In this document: one piece after another, positions 1 to 6,816 of the stretch
Position numbering within the stretch: the stretch's first letter is position 1
Layout of the letters: every line of letters begins with the position of its first letter
Assembly (NCBI GenBank): GCA_019751575.1
Contig: JAIENF010000752.1
Location: 1-14,394 of the forward strand
Direction: 5' to 3'
Source of the DNA: Burkholderiales bacterium
GTDB taxonomy: Bacteria > Pseudomonadota > Gammaproteobacteria > Burkholderiales > CAIKXV01
Length of the DNA stretch: 14,394 bases
The notes under the pieces: generated by a model
Databases searched by the model: none
Seen by the model: the letters and a program-made list of their open reading frames with translations, nothing else
Told to the model about the DNA's origin: nothing
Translations under genes and position numbers: made by a program

Positions 1-535
1 GGCCGGGCGCCGCCACCTTGCCGCCGGCACAGCGCGGGCCCTCGATGGCGAACCAGCGCACCAGCCTGCCATCGATCAGTTCCAGGCGCAGCGGTCCGAT
101 GGCGCCGGCGAACACGGGATCGGCCGAGCGGACCGCATGTTCGGTCGGCAGCTCGCGCACGCTGTCGGGCAGCTGGTACTTGTATACCCCGACGAGGTCG
201 GGGTTGCCATCCGCAGACTGGCAGGTAACCGCCTCGACCACCGCCTCTTCGGCGTTGTCGCCATCGAGGTCGGCGTAGCGCACGTTCATCGACAGCACGC
301 GCTTCATCTGCGGGCAGATCGGTGCCAGGCCCCGGATGCGGATCACGTGGTGCGACAGGCTGATCTTCCGGATGGAGCGATCCAGGCGCTGGCCCTGGGC
401 GGACCGCTCGATGCCGGCCACGGCTGCGCCCGCGACGGGAACCCCCGCAGGAACAGCCGCGCCCAGCCCCAGCGCGAGCGCCACGAGCCACCCTGCGCCC
501 CGGCCCGGAGACCGGGAGCGCATCTCCTTCAACAT
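1..535 (-). CDS. Secreted protein of unknown function, C-terminus cut by window edge
   Basis: I do not recognise this protein. The frame is open from an ATG at 535 to the left edge, giving 178 visible residues. The N-terminus is basic (MLKEMRSRSPGRGAG), followed by a hydrophobic Ala/Leu/Val stretch at about residues 16-40, so a Sec signal peptide or membrane anchor is likely. Residues 89-97 read DLDGDNAEE, an acidic loop like those of FG-GAP/VCBS or EF-hand-like repeats. Three cysteines (74, 105, 169) could form disulfides in the periplasm. The ATG lies 4 nt after the stop of the thiolase-like gene, so it is probably the last visible gene of the operon. A second in-frame ATG at 523 has AAGGAG directly against it with no spacer, so I prefer 535, although its own ribosome-binding site is weak. 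The real length is unknown. Confidence 0.72.
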   Translation of the reverse strand, partial: MLKEMRSRSPGRGAGWLVALALGLGAAVPAGVPVAGAAVAGIERSAQGQRLDRSIRKISLSHHVIRIRGLAPICPQMKRVLSMNVRYADLDGDNAEEAVVEAVTCQSADGNPDLVGVYKYQLPDSVRELPTEHAVRSADPVFAGAIGPLRLELIDGRLVRWFAIEGPRCAGGKVAAPG

Positions 536-539
536 GGCC

Positions 540-1700
540 TCAGACCGTCGATGGGCCACCCAGGATGCAGGTGATCTGGCTCGACAGCACGCCACCGTTG
601 CCATGCACGATCGCGGTCTCGGCGTCCTTGACCTGGCGCTGTCCGCATTCCCCGCGCAGCTGGCGCACCGCCTCGATCAGGATGAACAGGCCATACATGC
701 CCGGATGGCAGTACGACAGGCCGCCGCCGTTGGTGTCCACCGGCAGTTCGCCGCCCGGGGCGATGCGGCCACCGGAGACGAACCGTCCGCCTTCGCCCTT
801 CGGGCAGAAGCCGAGGTCTTCCAGGAACAGGATCGGCGTGATGGTGAACGCGTCGTACAGCTCGACCACGTCGATGTCCTTCGGACCGAGGCCGGCCATC
901 GCGTAGGCACGCGGCCCGGACACCGCGGCACCGGTCACCGTGAGGTCGGCCATGTTGGCGATGCTGTTGTGCGAGAGGCCCTCTCCATAGCCGATCGGGT
1001 ACACCGGCTTCTTCTTGAGCGTCTTCGCACGTTCGCCCGAGGTCATCACGATCGCGCCGCCGCCATCGGTGACCAGGCAGCAGTCGCGGACCGACAGCGG
1101 ATGGCTCACCATGCGCGAGGCAAGCACCTGCTCGATGGTCAGCGGCTCCTTCTCCCAGGCGACCGGGTTCATCAAGGCCCACTGGCGGGCGGCGACCGCG
1201 ACCTCGGCCAGCTGCTCGCGGGTGGTTCCGTACTGGTGCATGTGGCGCGCGGTGGCCATCGCATAGGCGGTCGGCGGCATGAACGGCCTGAACGGCGCCT
1301 CGTAGTAGTTGTACTCGCGCGGGCTGGCCGCGGCACGCGACACCGAGCGCTGGGTGCTGCCATAGGTGATGACGGCGACTTCGCACTGCCCCAGCTGGAT
1401 CGCCGCCCACGCATGGGCGACATGCGCCTCGAACGACGAGCCGCCGATCTGCGTGTTGTCGTTCCAGGTCGGGTTCAGGCCGAGGTACTCCTTGAGCATC
1501 ATCGTCGAGAAGCGGGCCTGCGAGGTCGCCGCGAACAGCGCGTCGACATCCGACAGCTTAAGGCCGCAGTCATCGAGCGCGCGCATCACGCCCTGCGCCA
1601 TCAGGTCGATCGGGCTGGTATGCGGTGCCACCAGGCCCAGGTCGGATTCGGCCACGCCGACGATCGCGGCACTGCCGCGCTTCAACAGGTTCTGCATCAT
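540..1700 (-). CDS. SCP-x/Ltp2-type thiolase-like protein, probable C-C lyase (acyl-CoA aldolase or thiolase)
   Basis: This 386-residue protein belongs to the thiolase superfamily, in the SCP-x/lipid-transfer branch that pairs with DUF35 proteins. The C-terminal part is typical: NTNGGGLSYCHPGMYG at 323-336 carries the conserved active-site His (H332), and VHGNGG at 365-370 follows. Where true thiolases have the nucleophilic Cys (about NxCxSG), this protein reads QIGGSSFEAH at 84-93. The Cys position aligns with Gly87, so acyl-enzyme formation of the classical kind is not expected. Ltp2-like members lacking this Cys act as retro-aldolases on beta-hydroxyacyl-CoAs in steroid side-chain degradation, always with a DUF35 partner. 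That partner is the gene directly upstream, with which this start overlaps by 4 nt (ATGA). The start is at 1700 or the adjacent in-frame ATG at 1697, with GGAGGG at 1709-1704 just before it. The substrate is unknown. Retro-aldol rather than thiolytic cleavage is my inference by family. Confidence 0.85.
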   Translation of the reverse strand: MMQNLLKRGSAAIVGVAESDLGLVAPHTSPIDLMAQGVMRALDDCGLKLSDVDALFAATSQARFSTMMLKEYLGLNPTWNDNTQIGGSSFEAHVAHAWAAIQLGQCEVAVITYGSTQRSVSRAAASPREYNYYEAPFRPFMPPTAYAMATARHMHQYGTTREQLAEVAVAARQWALMNPVAWEKEPLTIEQVLASRMVSHPLSVRDCCLVTDGGGAIVMTSGERAKTLKKKPVYPIGYGEGLSHNSIANMADLTVTGAAVSGPRAYAMAGLGPKDIDVVELYDAFTITPILFLEDLGFCPKGEGGRFVSGGRIAPGGELPVDTNGGGLSYCHPGMYGLFILIEAVRQLRGECGQRQVKDAETAIVHGNGGVLSSQITCILGGPSTV

Positions 1701-2080
1701 GCGCCCTCCACGGCGGTGAACACGGGGTAGGGCGGATCGTCCGGCTTGTCGCCGGGATGGGCGCGGAACTTCACCCGCATGCCGATCGCCACGTCCTTGG
1801 CGCCGATATCCTCGACCCGGCTCATCAGGCGGAATCCTTCGTCCATGTCGATCAGCGCGACGTTGTACGGCTGGCCGTCCTTGACCGGGATCCAGGTGGT
1901 CGAATACACCGTCCCCAGGCCCTTCGAGATCTTCCACTCGAGCGCGGCCCCGCTGGTCGGCGCCACCACGCGCGGATAGAAGAACGCCTTGCCGTCGGCG
2001 GCGCTGTACTGGTAGGCGAACTCGCCCGCCTTCAGGTGCTCGATGAACTTGCCGAGCGGGGATTGCTGCTTCAGGTCCAT
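1697..2080 (-). CDS. DUF35/OB-fold protein with degenerate, cysteine-free zinc ribbon
   Basis: This 127-residue protein has the DUF35 layout. A short N-terminal helix (1-20) is followed by a rubredoxin-like zinc-ribbon region (about 22-48) and an OB fold (about 49-125) that begins with LEWKISKGLGTVYSTTW. DUF35 proteins bind thiolase-like enzymes and complete their acyl-CoA site, as in ChsH2-Ltp2 of actinobacterial steroid degradation. Normal members carry two CxxC-type pairs in the ribbon. Here the matching stretches read QYSAADG (24-30) and VAPTSGA (39-45), and the whole protein has no cysteine, so it cannot bind zinc in the usual way. The hydrophobic contact residues around FFYPR are kept. 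The start at 2080 has AAGGA about 11 nt upstream. The stop overlaps the start of the thiolase-like gene by 4 nt, which suggests translational coupling of a two-subunit complex. Confidence 0.88.
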   Translation of the reverse strand: MDLKQQSPLGKFIEHLKAGEFAYQYSAADGKAFFYPRVVAPTSGAALEWKISKGLGTVYSTTWIPVKDGQPYNVALIDMDEGFRLMSRVEDIGAKDVAIGMRVKFRAHPGDKPDDPPYPVFTAVEGA

Positions 2081-2100
2081 GGTGGGGAGGGTCCTTTCGT

Positions 2101-4224
2101 TCACGGTACGGACGGGAGGGAAACGGGTTTCAGGGCAACCAGCGCATCCGCGGCGACGATGCCTCGCTCGCCCAGGAACAGCGGGTTGAGGTCGATCTCG
2201 GCGATTCGATCCGCATGGTCGGAGACCAGCCAGGACAGCCGGGAAAGGACCTGGGCCAGGGCTTCGGTATCCAGCGGCGGCCGGCCCCGGTAGCCGGTGA
2301 GCAGCGGTGCCGCACGGATGCGTCCGATCATCGCATGCGCCTCGGCGAGGTCGAACGGCGCGAACGCATGGGTGACGTCCCTCAGCAGTTCGGTGAACAC
2401 GCCGCCCAGGCCGAACATGACCACCGGGCCGAAGACCGGGTCGACGACTGCTCCGGCAATGACTTCGGTCCCGCGGGCCATCTCGGTCACCAGGATGCCG
2501 TCGATGCGCGCATCGGGCCGGTACCGGCGGGCATTGTCCTCGACCTCGCGCGCGGCCGACTTGAGCTCGAGCAGGCCGGCGACGCCCAGGCGCACGCAGC
2601 CCGCCTCGGTCTTGTGCGGGATGTCCGGAGACTCGACCTTCACCGCATAGGGCGCGTCGAACGGGAGCGAAGACAGGCGTCCGACTTCCGCCGGCGAGAG
2701 CAGCACCTCGCGCGTGACCGGGATGCCATAGGCCGACAGGATCGCCTTGGACCGGTGTTCGCCCAGCGTGCCACCGGCGTCCGGCAGGTCGAGCGCAGTC
2801 CGCGGGACGCAGCGTTCGCCTGCGGCCGGCCGGGACGCATGTGCACGCAGTCGTGCGGCGAAGCCGGACAGCGCACCGGCCGCGACGGCGCAGCGTGCCG
2901 GCGTGGTGATCAACGGCACCCGCGCCTCGCGCAGCATCGCGATCATCGCCTGGATGCGCTCGGGTGGCTCGTTCTGGCTGATGACCACCGGCTTGTCGGT
3001 CCCCTTGAGGATGTCGAGCAGCTCGGCGCACCACGCCTGGGCATTCGCCCCGCCGATCGAACGCGCGATCAGCATGTCCACCGTCGGATCGGAGAGCAGG
3101 GTGCGGACGATCTGGTTGTACTCCTGCCAGGCGCCGGAGAAATGCGCGGTGACATCCACCGGATTGCCGAGCGATGCGAAGTCCGGCGCGACCGGCCGGA
3201 TCGCATCCACCGAGGCCGGGCTGGGCAACGGCAGCTCGAGCCCGGCCTCCTCGCAGCGGTCGGCCATCAGCACGCCTGCGCCACCCGAGGTGGTGAGGAT
3301 GGTCACGCCGCGGCCCTTCGGCATCCGTCGCGCAAGGAACACGTGCAGGGTGTCGATCAGGTCGTCGATGTCGCGGATCTGCACGAAGCCGCCACGCTCG
3401 AAGGCTGCACGATACAGCTCGGCGCCCGCGGTCAGGTTGGCGGTATGCGAGGCAACCGCACGCCGGCCGGCCACGGTGTTGCCGACCTTCCACACCAGGA
3501 TCGGCTTGCCGAGCTGCAGCGCACGTTCACCCAGCGCGAGCAGCGCACGACCGTCGGTCAGCCCTTCCATGTAGGTGACCAGCACCTCGACCTCGGGCCG
3601 CTCGATCAGGTAGGACATCATCTCGAGCGAGCTGATGTTCGCCTCGTTGCCGGTGGAGAACACGTAGCTGAAGCCGATGCCCTCGCGCTGCGCCGCCGAC
3701 ACCACCGAGTAGCCGAAGCCGCCGCTCTGGGTGACCATCGACACCGGCCCGGCCTTGAGGTCCGGGTTCGAGAACGAATGACCGAAGCCGAGGTAGGCGC
3801 GCGCGCGCAGGTTCATCACGCCCTGGCAGTTGGGCCCGATGATCCGGATGCCGGTGTCGGCCAGTGCCTGGTCGAGCTCGCGCTGCAGCGCCATGCCACG
3901 CTCGCCCAGTTCACGGAACCCGGCCGACAGCACGATCGCGTGCGGCACGCCGGCGCGGCCGAGGTCGCGGATCGCCGCCGGCACCGAGGCACCCGGCACC
4001 GCGATCAGCCCGACATCGCAGGGCTGCGGAAGGTCGGCGGCGCTCGCATAGCAGCGCAGTCCGCGCACCGTCTCGTAGCGCGGGTTCACCGGATAGACCG
4101 CACCGGCGTAGCCGAATTCGGTGAGGAAGCGCATCGGCTGGCCACCGATCTTGCGCGCGTCCTCGCTCGCGCCGATCACGGCGACGCCACGCGGCTCGAG
4201 CAGTCGCGAAAAATCCGCTGTCAT
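2101..4224 (-). CDS. Acyl-CoA synthetase, ADP-forming (fused alpha-beta, acetate--CoA ligase family)
   Basis: This 707-residue protein belongs to the NDP-forming acyl-CoA synthetase superfamily and interconverts acyl-CoA + ADP + Pi with acid + CoA + ATP. The N-terminal CoA-binding Rossmann domain (about 8-135) starts GVAVIGASEDARKIGG. Two succinyl-CoA-ligase-like flavodoxin domains follow (about 155-300 and 305-460). They contain FSTGNEANIS (189-198) and ASHTANLTAGAELY (258-271), in which H260 fits the phosphorylated histidine; most relatives read SHTG rather than SHTA. The C-terminal ATP-grasp domain (about 485-700) has AVKVESPDIPHKTEAG (527-542), with K529 and a second conserved His, H537. 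The order alpha-beta in one chain is common in bacteria. The start at 4224 is 1 nt after the stop of the upstream Bug gene. In this cluster it may release a product acid with ATP recovery, or activate a second substrate. The direction in vivo cannot be read from sequence. Confidence 0.93.
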   Translation of the reverse strand: MTADFSRLLEPRGVAVIGASEDARKIGGQPMRFLTEFGYAGAVYPVNPRYETVRGLRCYASAADLPQPCDVGLIAVPGASVPAAIRDLGRAGVPHAIVLSAGFRELGERGMALQRELDQALADTGIRIIGPNCQGVMNLRARAYLGFGHSFSNPDLKAGPVSMVTQSGGFGYSVVSAAQREGIGFSYVFSTGNEANISSLEMMSYLIERPEVEVLVTYMEGLTDGRALLALGERALQLGKPILVWKVGNTVAGRRAVASHTANLTAGAELYRAAFERGGFVQIRDIDDLIDTLHVFLARRMPKGRGVTILTTSGGAGVLMADRCEEAGLELPLPSPASVDAIRPVAPDFASLGNPVDVTAHFSGAWQEYNQIVRTLLSDPTVDMLIARSIGGANAQAWCAELLDILKGTDKPVVISQNEPPERIQAMIAMLREARVPLITTPARCAVAAGALSGFAARLRAHASRPAAGERCVPRTALDLPDAGGTLGEHRSKAILSAYGIPVTREVLLSPAEVGRLSSLPFDAPYAVKVESPDIPHKTEAGCVRLGVAGLLELKSAAREVEDNARRYRPDARIDGILVTEMARGTEVIAGAVVDPVFGPVVMFGLGGVFTELLRDVTHAFAPFDLAEAHAMIGRIRAAPLLTGYRGRPPLDTEALAQVLSRLSWLVSDHADRIAEIDLNPLFLGERGIVAADALVALKPVSLPSVP

Positions 4225-4225
4225 C

Positions 4226-5245
4226 TCAGTCCGCCTTGATGCCGGCCGTCTTGACGATCTTTCCCCAGCGGACGATCTCGGACTTGATCAGCGCGGCGAA
4301 CGCATCCGGCGTGCTGGTCACGATCTCGATGCCCTGGCGGCCGAACCGCTCCTTCATCTCCGCGCTCTCCATCGCCTTGTTGAGGTCGGTGTTCAGCCGG
4401 GTCAGCAGCGGGCGCGGAATGCCACCCGGCCCGACGATGCCCCACCACGGCGTGGCGTCATAACCCTTGAAGCCCGACTCCGAGATCGTCGGCAGGTCAG
4501 GGGTGATCGCACTGCGCTTCTCGCTGGTCACCGCGATCGCGCGCAGCTTGCCAGAGGTCACGAACGGACCGACGGTCGACCAGCTGCCGAAGCTGAACTG
4601 GATCTGCCCGCCGATCACGTCGGTCAGCGCCGGTGCGAGTCCCTTGTACGGGACATGGATCACGTCGATTCCGGCCATGCTCTTGAGCAGTTCGCCCATC
4701 AGGTGCGAAGTGCCGCCGGCCCCGGTCGATCCGTAGGCCAGCGTCCCGGCCTTCGCCTTGGCCAGCGCCACCAGGTCCTTCACCGATTTCACCGGCAGCG
4801 AAGTGTTGACCACCAGCACGAAGGGCGACTGTCCGGTCAGGCCGATCATCGAGAAGTCGCGCACCGAGTCGTATGGAAGCTTGGCGATGACCGAGGGATT
4901 GAGCACATGCGCAAGGCCGGTCTGAAGCAGCGTGTAGCCGTCCGGGGCGGCGCGCGCGACGATCTCGCTGCCGATCACCGTGTTGCCGCCGGGTCGGTTG
5001 TCGATCACGACCGACTGGTTCCAGACTTCGGCCAGCTTGGAGCCCAGGGCGCGGGCGATCAGGTCATTGGCCGCACCGGGGGCGAACGGCACGATGAAGC
5101 GCACCGGCCGCGCCGGCCACGCCTCGCCGCCCTTGGGTGACTGGGCGAGCGCCGGCGCCGCGATGAGCGTGAGCGTCACGCCAGCGATGATGGCCGCAGC
5201 CATCCGGGAAGCGGGCCGGTCGGATCCGGAAGCCAGGGTGTGCAT
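4226..5245 (-). CDS. Bug/TctC-family periplasmic solute-binding protein (1)
   Basis: This 339-residue protein belongs to the Bug (TctC) family of periplasmic receptors, which bind carboxylates and related small molecules and are greatly expanded in Burkholderiales. A signal peptide runs to about residue 34, with a hydrophobic core (AAAIIAGVTLTLIAA) and a likely cleavage at ALA|Q. The mature part shows family hallmarks: PVRFIVPFAPGAANDLIAR near the start, VVIDNRPGGNTVIGSE, and GTSHLMGELLKSMAGI with IHVPYKG in the middle. A longer frame reaches 5293, but its extra N-terminus overlaps the upstream crotonase gene and lacks a signal-like start; AAGGAG 5 nt before the ATG at 5245 decides the choice. 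No TctA/TctB membrane partners lie in the window. It may deliver the substrate acid of the pathway to a transporter encoded elsewhere, or act as a sensor ligand-binding protein. Confidence 0.94.
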   Translation of the reverse strand: MHTLASGSDRPASRMAAAIIAGVTLTLIAAPALAQSPKGGEAWPARPVRFIVPFAPGAANDLIARALGSKLAEVWNQSVVIDNRPGGNTVIGSEIVARAAPDGYTLLQTGLAHVLNPSVIAKLPYDSVRDFSMIGLTGQSPFVLVVNTSLPVKSVKDLVALAKAKAGTLAYGSTGAGGTSHLMGELLKSMAGIDVIHVPYKGLAPALTDVIGGQIQFSFGSWSTVGPFVTSGKLRAIAVTSEKRSAITPDLPTISESGFKGYDATPWWGIVGPGGIPRPLLTRLNTDLNKAMESAEMKERFGRQGIEIVTSTPDAFAALIKSEIVRWGKIVKTAGIKAD

Positions 5246-5250
5246 GGATG

Positions 5251-5256
5251 CTCCTT
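5251..5256 (-). promoter_or_regulatory. Ribosome-binding site deciding the Bug-1 start
   Basis: AAGGAG on the minus strand lies 5 nt before the ATG at 5245. It supports this start over the upstream in-frame ATG at 5293. Confidence 0.75.
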
Positions 5257-5289
5257 CAGGTAGGGTTCGGCAGGCTGCAAAGCCTGTGG

Positions 5290-6042
5290 TCATGCCGGGC
5301 CGGGCGGTACGGCTGCACGCAGCCCGGCATGGGCCTCATGCGCGAGGCGCATCGCCTGTGCCAGGTCTGCGTCGAGCGTGCGATAGAAGAGGCGCTTGGT
5401 TGCCCGCAGCGCGGACGCCGGCAGCGCTGCGAGTTCGGCCGCGAGGGTGAGTGCCGCCTCGACCTGCGAGCCGTCGGGTACGATGCGGTTGATCAGTCCG
5501 AGTTCCAGTGCGCGCACCGGACCGATCGAGCGTCCGGTCACCAGCAGCTCGAAGGCCGCCTTGGTGCCGACCTGGCGGGTCAGGTTCGGCGTGACCGACG
5601 ACGCAAGGATGCCACGCTTCACTTCCGGGTAGCCGAAGCGCGAACTTTCCGCGGCGACCACCATGTCGCACGCGAGCGCCAGCGCACAGCCGCCACCGAG
5701 GACATGGCCCTGGGTCGCCGCGATCACCGGCCGGCCCAGGCCCGGCAGCAGTTCCTGCAGCGAAGCAGCCAGCGCGCTGCGCCGCTCGACCCGAGGCCGC
5801 TCGGCGGGGGCGATGTCCCGGAACTCGGAGGTATCGGCCCCGGCCGAGAAGCCGCGCCCCGCGCCCGCGATCACGATCGCGCCGATCGCGTCGTCCGCGT
5901 CGGCCCGTTGCAGGGCCGCGACGAGGCTTTCGATCATCGCGGTGTCCATCGCGTTGAGCTTCTCCGGGCGGTTCAGCGTGAGCAGGCGTACCGCACCGCG
6001 CGTCTCGACCAGCAGGGTGGCGCCAGCCCCGGTTGCGGTCAT
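5290..6042 (-). CDS. Enoyl-CoA hydratase/isomerase (crotonase) family protein
   Basis: This 250-residue crotonase-fold protein has about the usual length. It shows NRPEKLNAM (24-32), the oxyanion-hole strand GRGFSAGADTSEF (62-74), and GHVLGGGCALALACD (112-126) followed by FGYPEVKRG (136-144). Classical enoyl-CoA hydratase uses two glutamates. The second is present as E140 in YPEV, but the first, in the GGGCE motif, is replaced by Ala120. With one of the two acids missing it may be a hydratase of altered activity, an isomerase, or act on an unusual acyl-CoA. It starts 3 nt after the stop of another crotonase gene and is followed by a 44-nt gap before Bug-1. Its likely role is hydration of the 2-enoyl-CoA made by the acyl-CoA dehydrogenase pair, or a later step on a product. 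It is cytoplasmic, with no signal peptide. Confidence 0.9.
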   Translation of the reverse strand: MTATGAGATLLVETRGAVRLLTLNRPEKLNAMDTAMIESLVAALQRADADDAIGAIVIAGAGRGFSAGADTSEFRDIAPAERPRVERRSALAASLQELLPGLGRPVIAATQGHVLGGGCALALACDMVVAAESSRFGYPEVKRGILASSVTPNLTRQVGTKAAFELLVTGRSIGPVRALELGLINRIVPDGSQVEAALTLAAELAALPASALRATKRLFYRTLDADLAQAMRLAHEAHAGLRAAVPPGPA

Positions 6043-6045
6043 CGT

Positions 6046-6816
6046 TCAGCGCCCCTGGAAGCGCGGCGCGCGCTTTTCCTTGAACGCGGCCACGCCTTCC
6101 CTGTGGTCCTCGGACAGGCGGACATGCGTCTGCATCAGCGCCTCGTAGTCGAGCAACTGCTCGAGGGTCGGCGTGTACATGAACTGGAACATCTTCTTGG
6201 TGAGCCCGAGCATCCAGGTGGCCGAGGCAGCCATCTCGGCGGCCAGCGCACGCGCCTCGGCCTGCAGCGCAGCGTCCGGAACCACCTTCAGCGCGATGTT
6301 CAGCGCGGCGAGTTCGTCCGCGCCCACCTTGCGGCCGGTGTAGACCAGCTCCTTCGCCTTCGCGATGCCGAGGTATTGCGACAGGAAGAAGATCGAACCG
6401 CCGTCGGGCACCACGCCGACGCGCTTGAACGACAGGGCCATCGTCGTGCTCTGCGCCGCCAGGATCAGGTCGCAGGCGAACATCAGGCTGGTGCCGATGC
6501 CGTACACCGGCCCGTGCACCGCGGCGATCACCGGCTTCTCGATCGCGGCCAGCGCGAGGAAGGTGCGGTGGCGCGACTTCGACCGCGCGCGCGAACCGGT
6601 GAGGTCGGTCTTCGCCATGTTGCCGATGTCGCCACCCGAGCAGAAGCCCTTGCCGTTGCCGGTGAGCACGATCGCGCGCACCGCAGGATCGGCCGACAGC
6701 TGGTGGGAGTAGTCGTGCAGCAGGTCGTACATCTCGTCGGACATGGCATTGACCTTGTCCGGACGATCGAGCGTGAGCGTGGCGATGCCTTCCGATACCT
6801 CGAGCCTTACCGTCAT
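6046..6816 (-). CDS. Crotonase-family protein, PaaG-like enoyl-CoA isomerase candidate
   Basis: This 256-residue crotonase-fold protein has the N-terminal DRPDKVNAMSDEM (18-30), the oxyanion-hole segment GKGFCSGGDIGNM (55-67) and a C-terminal tail ending KEKRAPRFQGR. Both glutamates of classical enoyl-CoA hydratase are missing: the first motif reads YGIGTSLMFACD (Ser at 110), and the second reads TTMALSFKRVG where hydratases have QPE. Instead there is VGVVPDGGS with Asp138, which matches the catalytic Asp of PaaG-type and related double-bond isomerases. A double-bond-shifting or ring-opening isomerase is therefore more likely than a hydratase. The ATG at 6816 overlaps the stop of the AMP-ligase gene by 4 nt, with AAGGAAG just upstream. 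A longer frame reaches 6972, but it lies inside the ligase gene and is rejected. Confidence 0.9.
   Translation of the reverse strand: MTVRLEVSEGIATLTLDRPDKVNAMSDEMYDLLHDYSHQLSADPAVRAIVLTGNGKGFCSGGDIGNMAKTDLTGSRARSKSRHRTFLALAAIEKPVIAAVHGPVYGIGTSLMFACDLILAAQSTTMALSFKRVGVVPDGGSIFFLSQYLGIAKAKELVYTGRKVGADELAALNIALKVVPDAALQAEARALAAEMAASATWMLGLTKKMFQFMYTPTLEQLLDYEALMQTHVRLSEDHREGVAAFKEKRAPRFQGR

Noticed and set aside
336..1730. 464-codon plus-strand frame
   Set aside because: It is antisense to the thiolase-like gene, whose minus-strand frame has clear family motifs.
2215..4239. 674-codon open frame on the plus strand
   Set aside because: It is exactly antisense to the ADP-forming acyl-CoA synthetase. 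The translation is rich in Arg/His/Gly/Asp with no domain motif, as expected from GC-rich codon bias.
5290..6816. The two adjacent crotonases as a recent tandem duplication
   Set aside because: They share the fold but differ strongly in sequence and in active-site residues, so any duplication is ancient.
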